Assembly: GCF_036785885.1 (NCBI RefSeq)
Contig: NC_092326.1
Location: forward strand, 40,758,287-40,822,286
Direction: 5' to 3'
DNA from: Coffea arabica
Lineage: Eukaryota; Streptophyta; Magnoliopsida; Gentianales; Rubiaceae
DNA length: 64,000 nucleotides
Under the pieces are notes generated by a model, which saw nothing but the letters and a program-made list of their open reading frames with translations, had not been told where the DNA came from and did no database searches. This document shows, in pieces, positions 10,148-25,540 of the stretch; the stretch's first letter is position 1, and each line of letters starts with the position of its first letter. Made by a program: the position numbers and the translations under genes.

Positions 10148-12290
10148 CAAACTTCCTCCAACCGGGTGTCATCAAACTGTAACATAATGTGCTGTTTTAC
10201 ACTTTCCTTCTTTTTCGTTTTGCCTGTTGTACATCTTCTACCCTAGTGAGAGGCGCTTTGTTACTGAACATTTGTTTTTCCTAAGGTAATAAGCAAAAGC
10301 TGCTCACATAAGCTTATATTTGATGCTTTTTTCTGCGTTTCTCGTTCACTTCTATTTCTTTTTTGGGCTGCTGCCACCATCAACTTTTGGGTGCATCTGC
10401 AGCTTAAAATTTCCTGGTGATAGTTGCAGTATGAGAGACCTTCCTAGTAACAGTATCTGCAGCTTAAATCTTCTTTTGATGTGGATTCTGAGCCGGAAAG
10501 ATGTAGTGCCAATTTTTGTTGGAGCCTTGAGATCTTCCACCCTTGATGGTACTAGCGTGCAATCTGTACTCCTAAATGTTAACCAGTAGAGGCATAAACG
10601 ACCCCAGTTGTGTTGAGCACTGCTGCCGATAAGTTTTGTTTATTTGTGATAACAAACTTGAAATTGCGTTCAAGGTTGAAATGTCCTTTGTTTTATTTTT
10701 TTTTTTCAAGTTCAACTGCAACTATTGCTTGTTTATTTGGCACATAAATTCCAAATACAAAATTTCAAATTTATTGAGCTGAAGGCTGAATTTGAAATTT
10801 TTTCTGATTTTGTATCTTGTTCATGCATGGCAAGTAATCGGCAAAACAAGCCCAACGATCTCTTATCAAACTGAATTCAATTCAAGTATCGGGAAATTAG
10901 ATTGTCATTCAACCCTATTCGTGTGCATTAATTACCATTGTGGGGGTTCGGAACACTTAACGTACCTTATTTCTCGTCTTCCTCTTCTTCGGCTTCTCTC
11001 TGTTACCCTATAGTTCCAATTTTCTATACTACATCATTGGTTAACAAATTATTTGTCGTAAATATTCCACAGATTTGGCTTGTCGTTCATCAAATTCTAA
11101 AGGTAATAATTGGTATTTTTGGTGTTAATTTATATTCCAATTGCGATTGATCGACGTAGGAAAAGCGAAACAAGGGATGAAAAGTGAAAACATGCATTCG
11201 CAATCAGGTCAACTGGAAAGTGATAGAAAACGAAGCATGGCATGAACTAAATAAAAAGGACTTCAGGAGTCGGGACTTGGTATGGTAATCCAGATACAAC
11301 CGTGGAAAGACGCTGGCTGCTACCTTTGTTTATCATAGCGGCCAACAATCAAAGGTAGGATGATATGATATCCATCCCCTCCAAGTATTCAGCCCCTCGA
11401 GGACATTTGATGAACTGCAACTTGTACCTCGGTAAACTTCCTGCTGTTTTTCATTTACTACTTGATACATATATGAATGGTAAAGGCCACACCACTTGAG
11501 CAGTCAAGTCAGAACAAGCCACAAGTGCAATCCCCGCCCTGCTTCTCCCACGGGTGTCCGCGAGAGATAATTTGGTTTTTTTTGGGTGGAAGTTTTTATT
11601 TAAAAGATCAAAACTAAATTCAAAGAATAAAATTAAATATGAAACTGAAAAAACTGAAAAAAGAAAAATAAAACAAGAAAAGCGTTGAAATAAAACGTCA
11701 AGAAATTAAGAAATTCAATTGAATTGTATAAATAATATTTGAGAATACTCATAGGACGCGTAACATATTTGTGCCAAATATCAATTAGGAATTTGGAGAT
11801 AAAGGCTATGCTTAGTTGCCAAATATTTTAAATTTATTATTATTATTATAATATAATATAATATAATATATTTATTTATATTAATAAATTGAAATGGGGG
11901 ACGGGATGGGGATACCGTCCCTCGCCCCATTTAAAACGGGAGAGAAAAATTCCCTCCGTCCCCGCCCCGCCCTGTTACTTCCTCCCTCTTCCGTTGCCAT
12001 GCCAAATTTTATAGCAACTAGTCTTTCATTAATCTTACTTGTGCTATCATCTTACCACGTCCAAGCGATCGATGGTTACATCACTGTGAATGGACACCCT
12101 GAAAACATAAGTCCCCTAAAAGTTGAAATTCATGATCAAATGGTTGTATTGGTTAGGAAGATCAAACGGTTTCCACATTGCCAATAACACCAACCCTTCT
12201 CCTCAGGATCTCTGTATAGTTTGTAGTTGCCACTTGCCACCCACAACTTTGGTGTTAGGTTTCACCTGTAAAGAGTTGCACCTTTTCCAT
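10148..12290. other. Intergenic region
   Basis: This holds the 3' flank of the ureidoglycolate lyase-like gene and then AT-rich DNA. Near 11.9 kb there is a locally GC-rich patch with alternating GGGACGGG/CCCGTCCC-type words, followed by a short open frame (listed separately). No full gene is visible. Confidence 0.45.
11999..12187 (+). CDS. Small open frame with signal-peptide-like start, doubtful gene
   Basis: An ATG at 11999 opens 62 codons. The first 25 residues (MPNFIATSLSLILLVLSSYH and on) look like a secretory signal peptide. They are followed by about 37 residues of ordinary composition (GYITVNGHPENISPL). The family is not recognised. It ends about 100 bp before a MITE. It may be the first exon of a truncated gene, or chance. 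Confidence 0.2.
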   Translation: MPNFIATSLSLILLVLSSYHVQAIDGYITVNGHPENISPLKVEIHDQMVVLVRKIKRFPHCQ

Positions 12291-12293
12291 TTA

Positions 12294-13096
12294 GGGTCTG
12301 TTTGGTTGGAAGTAAAATGTTTTCCTTGGGAAAAAATTTTCGTGGAAGTAATTTTCCATGAAAATCATTTCCCTTTCATCATTTTCAGGTGTTTGGTTAG
12401 TTTATTGAAAATATTTTCTTACTTCATTTTTCTGGTGTTTGTTTAACTTTTGAAATATTTTCACTTTTATCTCTATCTTTACTTTCTACACATTATAATT
12501 ACATACTTCTTTCCATGCAAAATAAGAAAATTTATCTCATTGTTTAACTTTAAAAAATCTTGGAGAAATGTATATATGAATAAAAAATATCTCCTCAAGC
12601 AATAAACAAATTGCTGGCCATTTAGTGTCAAATATCAATCACATGCAATGCATATTGTGACATATATCTTGCACTCTCACTGTTGAAAGTTTCTCTAAAA
12701 AAGAATGTCCCTATTATACATTATTAATTACTAGCATAGGATGAGCAGGATGAGGTTTTTTTTTTTTTTAATTTTGAATATACTAGGGGAGGGTTGGGTT
12801 GGGTGGTACGGGGGAGGGAGTGTAAGGAAGAGGTCTTGGGTTCGAGTTCTCCTGTTTACACTAAAAAAAAAAGAACATACTACAAGATGTTTTCAGTAAG
12901 TTTGGAACATACTACAGGCGGAATGCATGCATTCCGGAAAACAACTTCAGTAAATTTGGAAGGGAAGTTGTTTTCCATAAGATGGGTGAAAATATTTTAC
13001 ATAGGAAAATGTTTTCAGTAACTTTTGTGTAACCAAACACGGGAAATTAGGAAAATATTTTCCTGGAAAATATTTTCACCCGAAACAAACGGACCC
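12294..13096. mobile_element. PIF/Harbinger-type MITE with TTA target duplication
   Basis: The element starts GGGTCTGTTTGG and ends with the complement of GGGTCCGTTTGT, so it has imperfect terminal inverted repeats. It is flanked on both sides by TTA (12291-12293 and 13097-13099), the 3-bp target site of PIF/Harbinger elements. The subterminal parts carry many TGGAAAATATTTTCC-like inverted words on both sides. It is about 800 bp and encodes no transposase, so it is non-autonomous. A SINE-like segment sits inside it. Confidence 0.6.
12781..12880 (+). mobile_element. tRNA-derived SINE-like segment nested in the MITE
   Basis: The segment contains GGTCTTGGGTTCGAGTTCTC, which matches an RNA polymerase III box B (GGTTCGANNC) in the setting usual for plant tRNA-derived SINEs. 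It is followed within 20 bp by an A-rich run. A possible weak box A lies in the G-rich stretch just upstream. No target duplication was identified, so the boundaries are approximate. Confidence 0.4.
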
Positions 13097-13099
13097 TTA

Positions 13100-13912
13100 A
13101 TGTTAACTTAATACATATAAACGGAATACCATCCTAGTATTGCTCGTTCAATTTGGTTATCTTCTTACTTCAATCTCCTCTTCTATTTGTATTTTACAGA
13201 CTAGTGTTAAAAGACAGAAAAAAAAAAAATCAAATCCCTGAACCAATTTTCGTAAAATATAAGCCATTTGTGCTAATATAACTATTATGATTTTATCTAC
13301 TGAAAGTTGCAAATTACAATTACAACAAGAGTCTGTTAAGTTCCACCCCTCTACGTTATACCTTCATACCCTGCACTTCTATAACTATTGAAATTTTAAT
13401 CCCTGCATTAATCATTCATCTAATGCACCTTCTCACTAGAGGATTAAAACAGCCGATACAAACGAACATCATAAATTTATAGTGTTGGAACTTATAATTT
13501 TTTTTTTTAAATTTCTTTTATCCCTTTTGCAAAGTATCCTTTTTAGCAAATCTCAATAACCAAAAAGAGTTTATTATGATTTCCATAATTGGGTTTAGGT
13601 AATTAAACCTCAGGCGCCTTGGCGACCGTTTCGAAATAGTTATTTGTAATCAATGATTATTTTTTAAAACCCCCCATTAATTGCCAAAGTGAGAAAGAAA
13701 ATCTGCCAATATTTCATCAAAAATTCAAATCCCGGCATTTCAACGTATATTTCCCCCATCATCACAAAAGCTTAACGCTCCAGCACCACCAGAATATATT
13801 GTGAATTCGTATACAAGTGCTCTTGGTACTTTGAAGTTCAAGACCAAGCCAAATTTAGGCATGCATGCGTGCATGGTGATTGCAGATGCGGTTGAGTGAG
13901 TGAAGCTGCAAA
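13100..13912. other. Intergenic region/probable promoter of the nine-exon gene
   Basis: AT-rich sequence between the MITE and the start codon at 13913. It should include the promoter and 5' UTR of that gene. No coding frame or recognisable regulatory module was found. Confidence 0.4.
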
Positions 13913-16900
13913 ATGGAAAGTGGAATAGTGAAGCAGGAGCTTAGTTTCATATATGGCGATCTTGAAGGTGAAAAGCTTATCGATATTACAGAGGAGGATG
14001 ATGATCTTCTCATCAATTCTGATTATTTTGATTCTCTTGAAGACCAATGTATTCGCCTCTCAGGTTAATTTTTTACTCCTTTCATTATTTTCTTGATAGT
14101 CTTGTCCCTTTTTGTTCATGTTCTTGGACTTCAAAATTGATATCGCTGTATTGATGAACTTGAATGCATCTTCGGATTTGTTGAATTGGGTCTTGCCAAT
14201 TTTCACCTTTTCTTGTGAAACTACTGCTCGAAGTAACGCTTTCTTGATCGAATTGAGCTTAAATTTTGAGCATTAACCTGGAGACAATTCTGGTGTGGGA
14301 TAGTTCTTTATAGCTGGAAGGGGTTATAAAGTTACAATCTTGGGGCAATATCATGATGCACTCTTGTTTTGATCTCTCTGTTTATGTGGAATATCTGCAT
14401 TTTGGGAGAAGGAAAAAAGATGGAAATAAACGTTTACTTCCGTTTTCCTTGATCTATTTCACTACTGGGAGATCGATTATTCATATTCTTGTTGACCCCA
14501 TGCTATTGGTTCAAATGGGCTTAATGCATCTTTCAATGGAGGTCAATCATGATTAACAAAATCTTGATTTTGTCACGTTCACTCTGTTCTTCTCTATAAT
14601 CTGATGAAGGACAAGGTCATTTCAACAATGATTTGTGTCCCCTCCCCTCCCCTTTCCCCCCTTTGTCCCTCCACATAAACTAATATAATGTAATTTTCAG
14701 GGTCTATAAATTTTTTGGACCCTGCATAGAGTGCTTTAAGTTGAACAAGCTGAGGCCTTTAAGAGGGAAAATACAAGAAATCATAATCTTTGTATTACCC
14801 AAACTTTGAAAAAAAGTTGTCAGGATCTGTCTTCATCATTTTAGAATCTGCAACCACTAATGGACACATTTTTCGTGTTCTTTTTGTAAAGCTATTGTCG
14901 AGTGGAGCTATTGTCGAGTGGAGATATTGTCTGTGTCTTGGTCTTATGTTGCACATATGCATTAAATTTAGCACTAAAAGTTATACTTCTCATTACTTGC
15001 TCTCTGAGAATAGTGCAATTCAACTGTGTAATCTATGTGCCGCATGTATAGCAAAGGAATCAATAGTTGCAATGGTTTTATGTATTTATGTAAGGGAATT
15101 GAGAATAGATATAGTTGATGACTATGAGTAGTAGTCTAGGACATTTGAGCTGAAGTGCTCACCCTCTATGCATATGTCACAAGTAACTGAAATCAAAATG
15201 TAATAACATAAGTACATCAGCAGTTGTAGAGATCGCCAATTAAAACATCTTTTATCCACTCATTCGATTTCAAACTCTCTTCTCTCCCCTGACATAAAGG
15301 CCATTGAAAAAATTGACTCTTTCAGTAAGATATGATAATCCAAATAAGCATGAGGGCTTCAAGTCGCCAGAGTCTCAACCGTCTCAAGAAATTGAAAGCA
15401 CACCACTGGAAAAGCTCCAGCAAGAGGGACAGAAGCTATCTTGTCATGATTTTGTGCCAGCAAGACCAAGCTACTTGCGCCAAAGTTTGGCTTGGGACAG
15501 TGCCTTCTTTACTAGCGCAGGTGGCTTTCTCGATCAATGAGAGACTAAACGTCTTTAGATTTACTGCCTTTGAATTATATCTTCTATGCCTTTATGCACC
15601 TGTTCATTTTCAGAATGTTGTTCCTCAGAATTTTGAGAATGTTGTTCCTTTTACTAGGAATTCTTGATGGTGATGAGTTAACTTTCATTAATGAAGGCTT
15701 CAGGACAGCTGAAATGCAACGACCACCTGATACTGGTAAGAATGATGCTTTTTCTCTAGGTAGCTTTAAGTTTGATCTGTTCTTTTATAAGCGTGTGTTG
15801 AAATATGAACCCAATAAAATTTTGAGTGTCGTTAGTGCAAGTTGTGAACTACCATCTAGAAATGCAAGCTTGCATGATATCTAAATCGGAAAGTAAGTAC
15901 ATTTTGTAGCAACTGAGATGAACTTGAAGAAGAGCTGACCCAGGCCTTTTCCTTCTCTTTCCTTTCTGTTCAGAGCAATTGAGCACAAGGCTTGAGCTTT
16001 ACTCCGAGATTAATAAGACACAAAGATGGTCTTACAGTGTCCCCTTTTCTGCATGTTAACTGACATAGAGAAACTATAGCTTGTTGGAGAGATTTAGTGA
16101 TGAATAATGGCAGCCTAGTACTAAACAAGCCGTAAGTTGTTGATAATCTGACGGGGTATGTCATTACATGTTTGTACGCAGTCATGACTTCTGTGCGCTG
16201 TTGAAATGGTGTTCTGAGAGAGGTACTAGGCTGAAAGTAAATGTGCTTTGTGGAGCAGGAATATCCTGTTTGCACATAAGCCTCTTGCCTAGGGAATCTA
16301 TACTTTTGTGGCCTCCAATGGTCCTTTGCTTGTTTGTGGAAGTCATTCCCTCTTCATAAATTGCTCAGCTGGTATCTTTTCATTCTGCTATTCATTTTTT
16401 TATTTATCAGAACCAATGCTTATTGTATGGTGCTCTTTTCAGCTTCAAGGAAAACCAAGATTGGCATTCAGAATAAGGTACGTCAAATCATCAGAATCTG
16501 AAATGTGTTGCTTATTTCATTGAGAATGAATCAACTTGTCCTTTGGTTTTCTAGATTAAATCATCAGCTTTAGAGGGAAGAAACGTCAATACTCAAAGAT
16601 CAGTCAAGAATAAGGCTGAGGTTTGTCATTTCCTCATTGTACAGCCAATGCATAATTGCATAGAATGAATTGATGCCTTCTTTTGCTCAGTAGCATGTTT
16701 AATAGAAAGTGTATCATCTCCAGTTGCTGAATGAGGTCCCTTTCCTGTAATCAAACAGCTGAGGTGCTGTATTCTTTCTTTTGGGGAATTAGTTGGGGGG
16801 GGGGGGAATAAAGGGCAAAAAGAAATATTTCAATTGCATAGTTTCTTCATGTTTTAGCATAAACAAATTATTGAGGTTCCAAATGATTGACATCGTCAAT

Positions 16901-18827
16901 TTTTCTCATCTTTTGATCAATGAAGCACATGTCTAAAGGAGAAGAGACCCCTTCCCTGCCTCTCAAGGCTCCCAAGGTACTCAGGCGAATGAAAAATGCA
17001 TTGATGGGACAAAGCAAGAGTGCTAAAGTGGAGAATGTAGCTGCCAAAACTTCATCTGGTAATGCGTTACATCCTTGGAATACAATGAACTTCGAACTTT
17101 TGTACGTGTTTAGATGCAAGTATGTAACCAATTGAGAAATCTGCTTTGGGAAACTCATGCATTTATCCAGCTCTGGTTCAATTTGATTTTCTGAGTGCTG
17201 CCAAAGCTTCAACAATTTCTAGTTCTTCACATGATAGAAGTACAACTGCGTCATCTATTAAAGTTCTTTCTTCTCTTCTGAAACGAAAAACAGGATCAAG
17301 AAACAGCACAGTGTCTGACTCGACTTCCACTTCTGACGCTGCAGTGAGATACCTGTCCAAAAGTAAAGGGTTGAGAAATTGTAGATTGTCAACTCAATCA
17401 TTGTCACTTTCCAACAATTTTTCTTCCGTATCACCCGCTGGTTCTTCCTTCGGTATGTCATCCTCTGGACCAGGATCAAGAACCAAGCAAAAATCTAATG
17501 ATACAGAAGTTCATTTTGATACTCCAGTTACATTGACAAGGACCAATACACAAGATGAAGTAAATCCATCACCACATTTGACAAATAACCTCCACAGAAA
17601 ATTCACTGCTTGCCTGCTGAATAAGCAAACAAATTCTCTAGTTCTTCAGAGCAAGCAAGGTTCAGCTGATGCTTCTCATGTCCCAACTGAATCTAGGAAA
17701 AAGCTTAAACCATCATATCTTCGCATGCCATCACCAAAGATTGGGTTTTTTGATGAGGTACTTTCAGTTTCACCGGCTAATTTTTATGAACACATTGATC
17801 TACTTACCCTGAATAAGAACTCTTTAGTTTAGTTCATTTGTGCGGCTTGCTGTTCAGTGATATGTCTCTCCTGTGCAGCAGAAATCGTTGATGCCAACTG
17901 TTGGACAAGGTTTACAGTTTCATTTTGAAATGCAGTGCACCCCACCTACAAAATCTGGGCCTACAAGTAGGAAAACACCTGATAAACCTCTAAAAGCAAG
18001 GACTTCATCAGAGACAAGGTGCATGAAACACGGTTCACAAAGCACTAATCCTGTTAAAGACATAAAGCTAAGAGATGTTTCATCAGATGGAAAGCTCAAG
18101 AGTTGTTCCCCACAAGGTTGGAGCACCAAGAAATCTGGGTCAGATTCAAGTTTGAGATTTCAGTCTGGTACATGCGGGGAAACAGAAGAAAAATTTTGCT
18201 CAAAATGCAGGAAAGTTCATTCCGGGAAATGTGAGCAAAAAAGAGTTGGCCACACTGATGAAAGGACAAGGGTTAAGGGGAGACTGAATGGTAGGTTAAG
18301 CAGAGATGCTAAGGTGCAAAGAACTGATCCTGTCCTTCAACCACAACCATCAGCTCCGGTTAAGAAAGAGAAAAATAGCTGCAAGCAACACAATGCCAAT
18401 AATTCGCATTCATCAGTTGAGGACAAGGCAAAAATTTTGGCAAATCTTAGGGATCAAGTTAATGATTTAAGCAGGTATTTTTGAGGTCATTGATTTGAGC
18501 AGGGAAATGCTGACAGATCAGAAAGAACATGATAATGGTCGCCCTGTTTCTCAGGTTGACAACAATATATCGAAATTGAATGGTGACAACAATGTCATCA
18601 TGGCACATGGTCAGAAACAGGACGTGCTGCCTAACACAGTCCCAGGCTCTAGTCCGCCCTCAAGCTCAAGAACTCCATTGGCTGACAAAACTTCCATCTC
18701 CAATGCAACTGGATTATTTACTCAGTCAACGACAATAGAGAAGTTAGCGGAGAAGCCATCAAAATCCCCTGCTCCAGAAGGCCTTCCTAATTACAAAGAG
18801 AACACCTTAGCCCTATATGAACTCTAG
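13913..18827 (+). CDS. Serine-rich plant protein of unknown function, nine exons
   Basis: I assemble exons 13913-14063, 15326-15520, 15658-15735, 16443-16477, 16555-16620, 16926-17058, 17171-17757, 17879-18474 and 18503-18827. All join in phase across GT-AG introns and give 721 residues. The N-terminus is acidic (EGEKLIDITEEDDDLL). A conserved-looking block follows with SYLRQSLAWDSAFFTSAG joined to ILDGDELTFINEGF. I associate this block with an uncharacterised plant family. The middle and C-terminal parts are basic and very rich in Ser, Thr and Lys, with probable disorder and several nuclear-localisation-like clusters. A small Cys/His cluster, FCSKCRKVHSGKCEQ, lies in exon 8. No enzyme or membrane segment is seen. 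An extra micro-exon near 15.97-16.04 kb is possible but no in-phase donor is clear. I infer a nuclear or cytoskeletal regulatory protein only weakly. Confidence 0.75.
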
Positions 18828-19089
18828 AATTTCCTCGTTGATGAAGAATGCAGAAGTTGTCATGAAGGTTTTAACCGGCTAATGTGGATTTTAATTATAT
18901 TACCAGTGATCTTGGCTTGAACCAACTAGATCAAATAATAGACATGAGACAGAACAAACAGATCTTAATTTGGTCATTGTAAACATACACATATGATATA
19001 AGTGCCAACTGGGAAAAGGAACCACAAGAGATTAGCAGTTTATTCTAAGAAGCATGAAATAGATCTACAAAAGACAAATCCAACTCCTG
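18828..19089. other. Intergenic gap between convergent genes
   Basis: This short AT-rich stretch holds the 3' ends of the convergent nine-exon gene (+) and RCI2-like gene (-). Nothing else is seen. Confidence 0.5.
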
Positions 19090-19442
19090 CTATCCCACTA
19101 ATACATAGATTGCATATACGATTCCCGGTATGTATCCCAGTATAGTCAGCAACAAATCAATCCAGAATTCCACCTGCAATTTCAAGAAAAATAAAGCCAA
19201 AAGAAGGAAACAATGTCAATGCCTGCCATCATTAATAACTAATCCGAAGAAAGAAAGATTAAAATGGCAGTTGTAATTCATTGCGGTGAAGTTCTTTAGC
19301 ACATTTTGTTATAAAACTCGTACAGATGAAGCTAATGCACAAAGAAAAATAAAGGCATTACCCCACACCCATAACGGAGGAAGACTCCAACAGGGGGTAA
19401 CAATATTGCCAATAACACTTCAAGAAACGTCTCTGAGCCCAT
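19090..19442 (-). CDS. RCI2/PMP3-family hydrophobic stress peptide, two exons
   Basis: Exons 19362-19442 and 19090-19173 (minus) are joined by a 188-bp GT-AG intron and encode 54 residues, exactly the length of Arabidopsis RCI2A. The first half contains LLAILLPPVGVFLRYGCG and the second VEFWIDLLLTILGYIPG, then IVYAIYVLVG. These are the two transmembrane helices and the hallmark PP, RYGCG and GYIPG motifs of the PMP3/RCI2 family. The family sits in the plasma membrane and helps hold membrane potential and ion balance under cold, salt and drought. The intron falls between Gly27 and Val28. The open frames are too short for usual ORF cut-offs, so automatic annotation may miss this gene. The upstream flank carries cold/ABA-type elements. 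The start ATG is the only one in the exon. Confidence 0.93.
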
Positions 19443-19669
19443 ACTCCGATTTGATCTGCTTAGATTGAAAGGTTTTTGCCAGCTATCCAATAAACCCCCC
19501 ACAAATTATTTGTTCCTGCTAATGAACGTGCACAAGGCTAATTCAGTTCCTTAAAATTTGAGGGCTAATATCAAGTTATGAGCGTAGAGAATAAAAGCAG
19601 TTTGAAATGGCGGATGAGGGGTTGTAGCCATGGAAATGTGTCAGCTATGCAGGAGCAATGGTGATATAA

Positions 19670-19693
19670 ACCGACCACGTGGAAGTACACGTG
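19670..19693 (-). promoter_or_regulatory. DRE/CRT core plus two ABRE/G-box motifs upstream of the RCI2-like gene
   Basis: Within 24 bp there is ACCGAC (19670-19675), a DRE/CRT core, and two CACGTG palindromes (19676-19681 and 19688-19693). The second is followed by GC, giving CACGTGGC, a classic ABRE. They lie about 230-250 bp upstream of the RCI2-like start codon. DRE plus ABRE is the usual combination for genes induced by cold, drought and abscisic acid through CBF/DREB and ABF/AREB factors. RCI2 genes are known to respond to these cues, so the match of motif and gene is the main support. Confidence 0.6.
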
Positions 19694-20744
19694 GCATGAT
19701 TTAAACATGTTTAGTTGTCTCCTTCCCCTTGACCCGGATCGTAGCCAGAAGAAAGAAGATATAGCAAAGTTAGCGTCAGACTCGCGTCTGATGGAGAAAC
19801 CACAAATCAATACTTATGAAATCTTTTAATACATTACAAAAAATTAATTTTTACCCTCATCATCTAATCACATTTTACTTACCTTTATAGACTCATAATC
19901 ACCATAATCTAGATATGAAATTACTAAAACCTTATAAACCAAAGTTCTTTTGTGAAACAATTTTATATCAATTTGATTTACGTAAAAAAAAATTTTTTTT
20001 GAATAAAATTAATTCATTTTAATTATTTTAAAATTACCTGTTCAAGCAAAGCTCAGCTGATCCTTTTCACTGCAGAAACTTTTGCTTTGCTTCTCAGTTG
20101 GAAATCTGATAATTACACTCCACAGCTGTAGACTTCTGATCCAATTTGATTCCATTGAATTTTCCTGAATTTGGGACTTGTGCTAATCAAATATGGCTGG
20201 GGTCCTGTCATCCTGAATGGGCTCCATCATGGTAATGGTGTCTAAGGCTCCGCCGTCTTCTATACAAAGCAAGCACAAAAGGAGAAATACTGGGCAATGA
20301 ATTTGTCAGTGCTGTCATTTCGGGGACCCAATGAGAGAAAATTGTGTCTGTGATTCAAGAAACTGCAGAAACTTTGCACTCCATTTCTTCTTCCTCTTAC
20401 TTGTGTCTCGTTGATATTTCTAGGAAATTCCTGACTCACTAGATTAGTCATTAGCGGCAGCTATTGTAACAAATAAGCAAATGCATCCCTCGTTTGAAAG
20501 CCCCCATTTTGAGCCTGTGCTGCAACTGATATGATAAATATCTTGAAGCCATTGAAAAAAGTTATCAAGTACTTTCACAAAGGAAAACGTGCTAAAAGAT
20601 TGGCCACCATAGTTCTTCTAAAGCATTCCAGACTTGCATAATTACCAACAGATGTTACAGAAAAATTTTGGAAGTGATGCATGCTAATAGGATTACTTAC
20701 TTGTAGCAACCTTAGATATAATACTGCTCAATTGTTTACAACTT
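19694..20744. other. Intergenic region between the RCI2-like gene and the receptor-kinase array
   Basis: AT-rich sequence with no supportable gene. It contains the distal upstream region of the RCI2-like gene and the 3' flank of receptor kinase A, including the likely polyadenylation region near 20.6-20.74 kb. Confidence 0.45.
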
Positions 20745-23948
<3,204 letters not shown>

Positions 23949-25540
23949 TTTGATGGCCAAGTGAAGAGAAATGTATATGGTTTTTAAAGAAACAATGCAA
24001 GAAATGCAGCTGCTGAGAGTATTGTGACTTTCCATGAACCTCGTTTGTTCCTCTTACTTGCTCACTTCCACTCAAGTTGCTCCAAGTCTGCGCTTTGTAT
24101 CGGACTTGGGAAATCCTGTTAATCATCGAAAGCAGCAAAAAATGTAAAATACATGCACCAGTTGAGTCAATTAAGGATAGTAAATGGAACTGATAGGAAT
24201 AAAAAAGTGTTTGAACTTTGTCATGATCCTCAAGCTACAGAGATATTTCACCTTACTTCTTTTCTTTATATCTCAAGTCTCAACCATCTACTTTGATTGG
24301 TCGTTCTTGGCGTCGCCGCTCGGCAGACCACCAACCGACGTATTTTAAATTCCAAATAATCAACGCGTGATTTAGAAAAAGAAAAGGGTCCAAATAGTTG
24401 AGGTTCCTCTTTGGGAATTGGGATAATTGGATTACTGTTTCTAGTGGCGATTGTATGATGTCTCTTCCTCCGGACTATTTGATCTATAAAAATGTAACTG
24501 AACCACTCTGAACTTTGTATTTTTGCCAAATTGCTAAGATTCTTCCAGCGAATACTTCTAACTTAGTTTAATTAATTTAGTCCTACCAAAATAAAAATAA
24601 CTGATTTGCTGTTAATTAAGGTGGCAAATACAATTAAAAAAAAGAAAGTGGCAGATGAATGAAGAGCAATGTAACATGGCCAAGACAGAATGTAGTGGGT
24701 GTAAGGTTTAAGGGAAAGTGTATAGATGCATAATCTATATTTGTCTATCTATTACTATTCAAGTACTCATATCTATTATATGTTTATCTATACTAGTAAT
24801 AGTTCACATGCAATTGTAATATCTTAAAATATATTATTTTTTAGATACTAAATTTTTTTATGAAATTTTGATCATCAACATCATAATATAATATTTTTAT
24901 GTTATTTATTTTTTTAAACTAGTTACTTTTAAAAATTTTATTAAATGAAAAGAGACAGAAAACATTTCAATATAGTTGACATATCCCTTAAGATCGAATT
25001 TGAAATCATGAACCAAACACTTTTTGATTTATAGCTTGAACTCTAACATATCAAATATTGATAATATCATGCTTTACCAAAATTATTGTATATTCATGAC
25101 TCTATTGCATATAAACCACAATCATCACAATTTTTTTATACACGAAGAATATAATTAAGTTAGAAAAATAAACATAAATGTAATTTGAATTCTTTGTATT
25201 ATGTTAATTCTATTTTTGTCAATAATGGAGTATAAATGATCCATCACGTAATATTTTTTTAGCTTGTACAGTATAACAATTGAAATTTTATAGATAGAGA
25301 TAGTTGGAGTTTTTCTATTTTCCTTTTCTTTTATTCATGTTTTTAGCACAATCCAATGCGAAGCAATAGCAACAAGTCTACTTTTTTTTATATGAGCACA
25401 ATATTTTTGGTTTTAATATTAGTTTTTTTATGATCATGAAATTGGAATGAGAATTGTGGCTAATTAATAATTTTAATATTAATTTTTTGTATATTGCAAT
25501 GTTTTAGTTTTTAATTGCCAACTTTGAATCCATAACTGCT

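Noticed and set aside
11885-11980. GC-rich patch with GGGACGGG/CCCGTCCC words as a possible CpG-island promoter
   Set aside because: It is short and repetitive, and no gene start or other promoter signal goes with it.
15970-16040. Possible extra exon of the nine-exon gene (reads EQLSTRLELYSEINKTQRW)
   Set aside because: The acceptor is good, but no donor restores the phase needed for the next exon, so I left it out of the model.
24035-24035. Upstream in-frame ATG for receptor kinase A (472-codon frame)
   Set aside because: Paralogues B and C start at the MRGLKN methionine, which begins a clean signal peptide; the extra 29 residues are not conserved.
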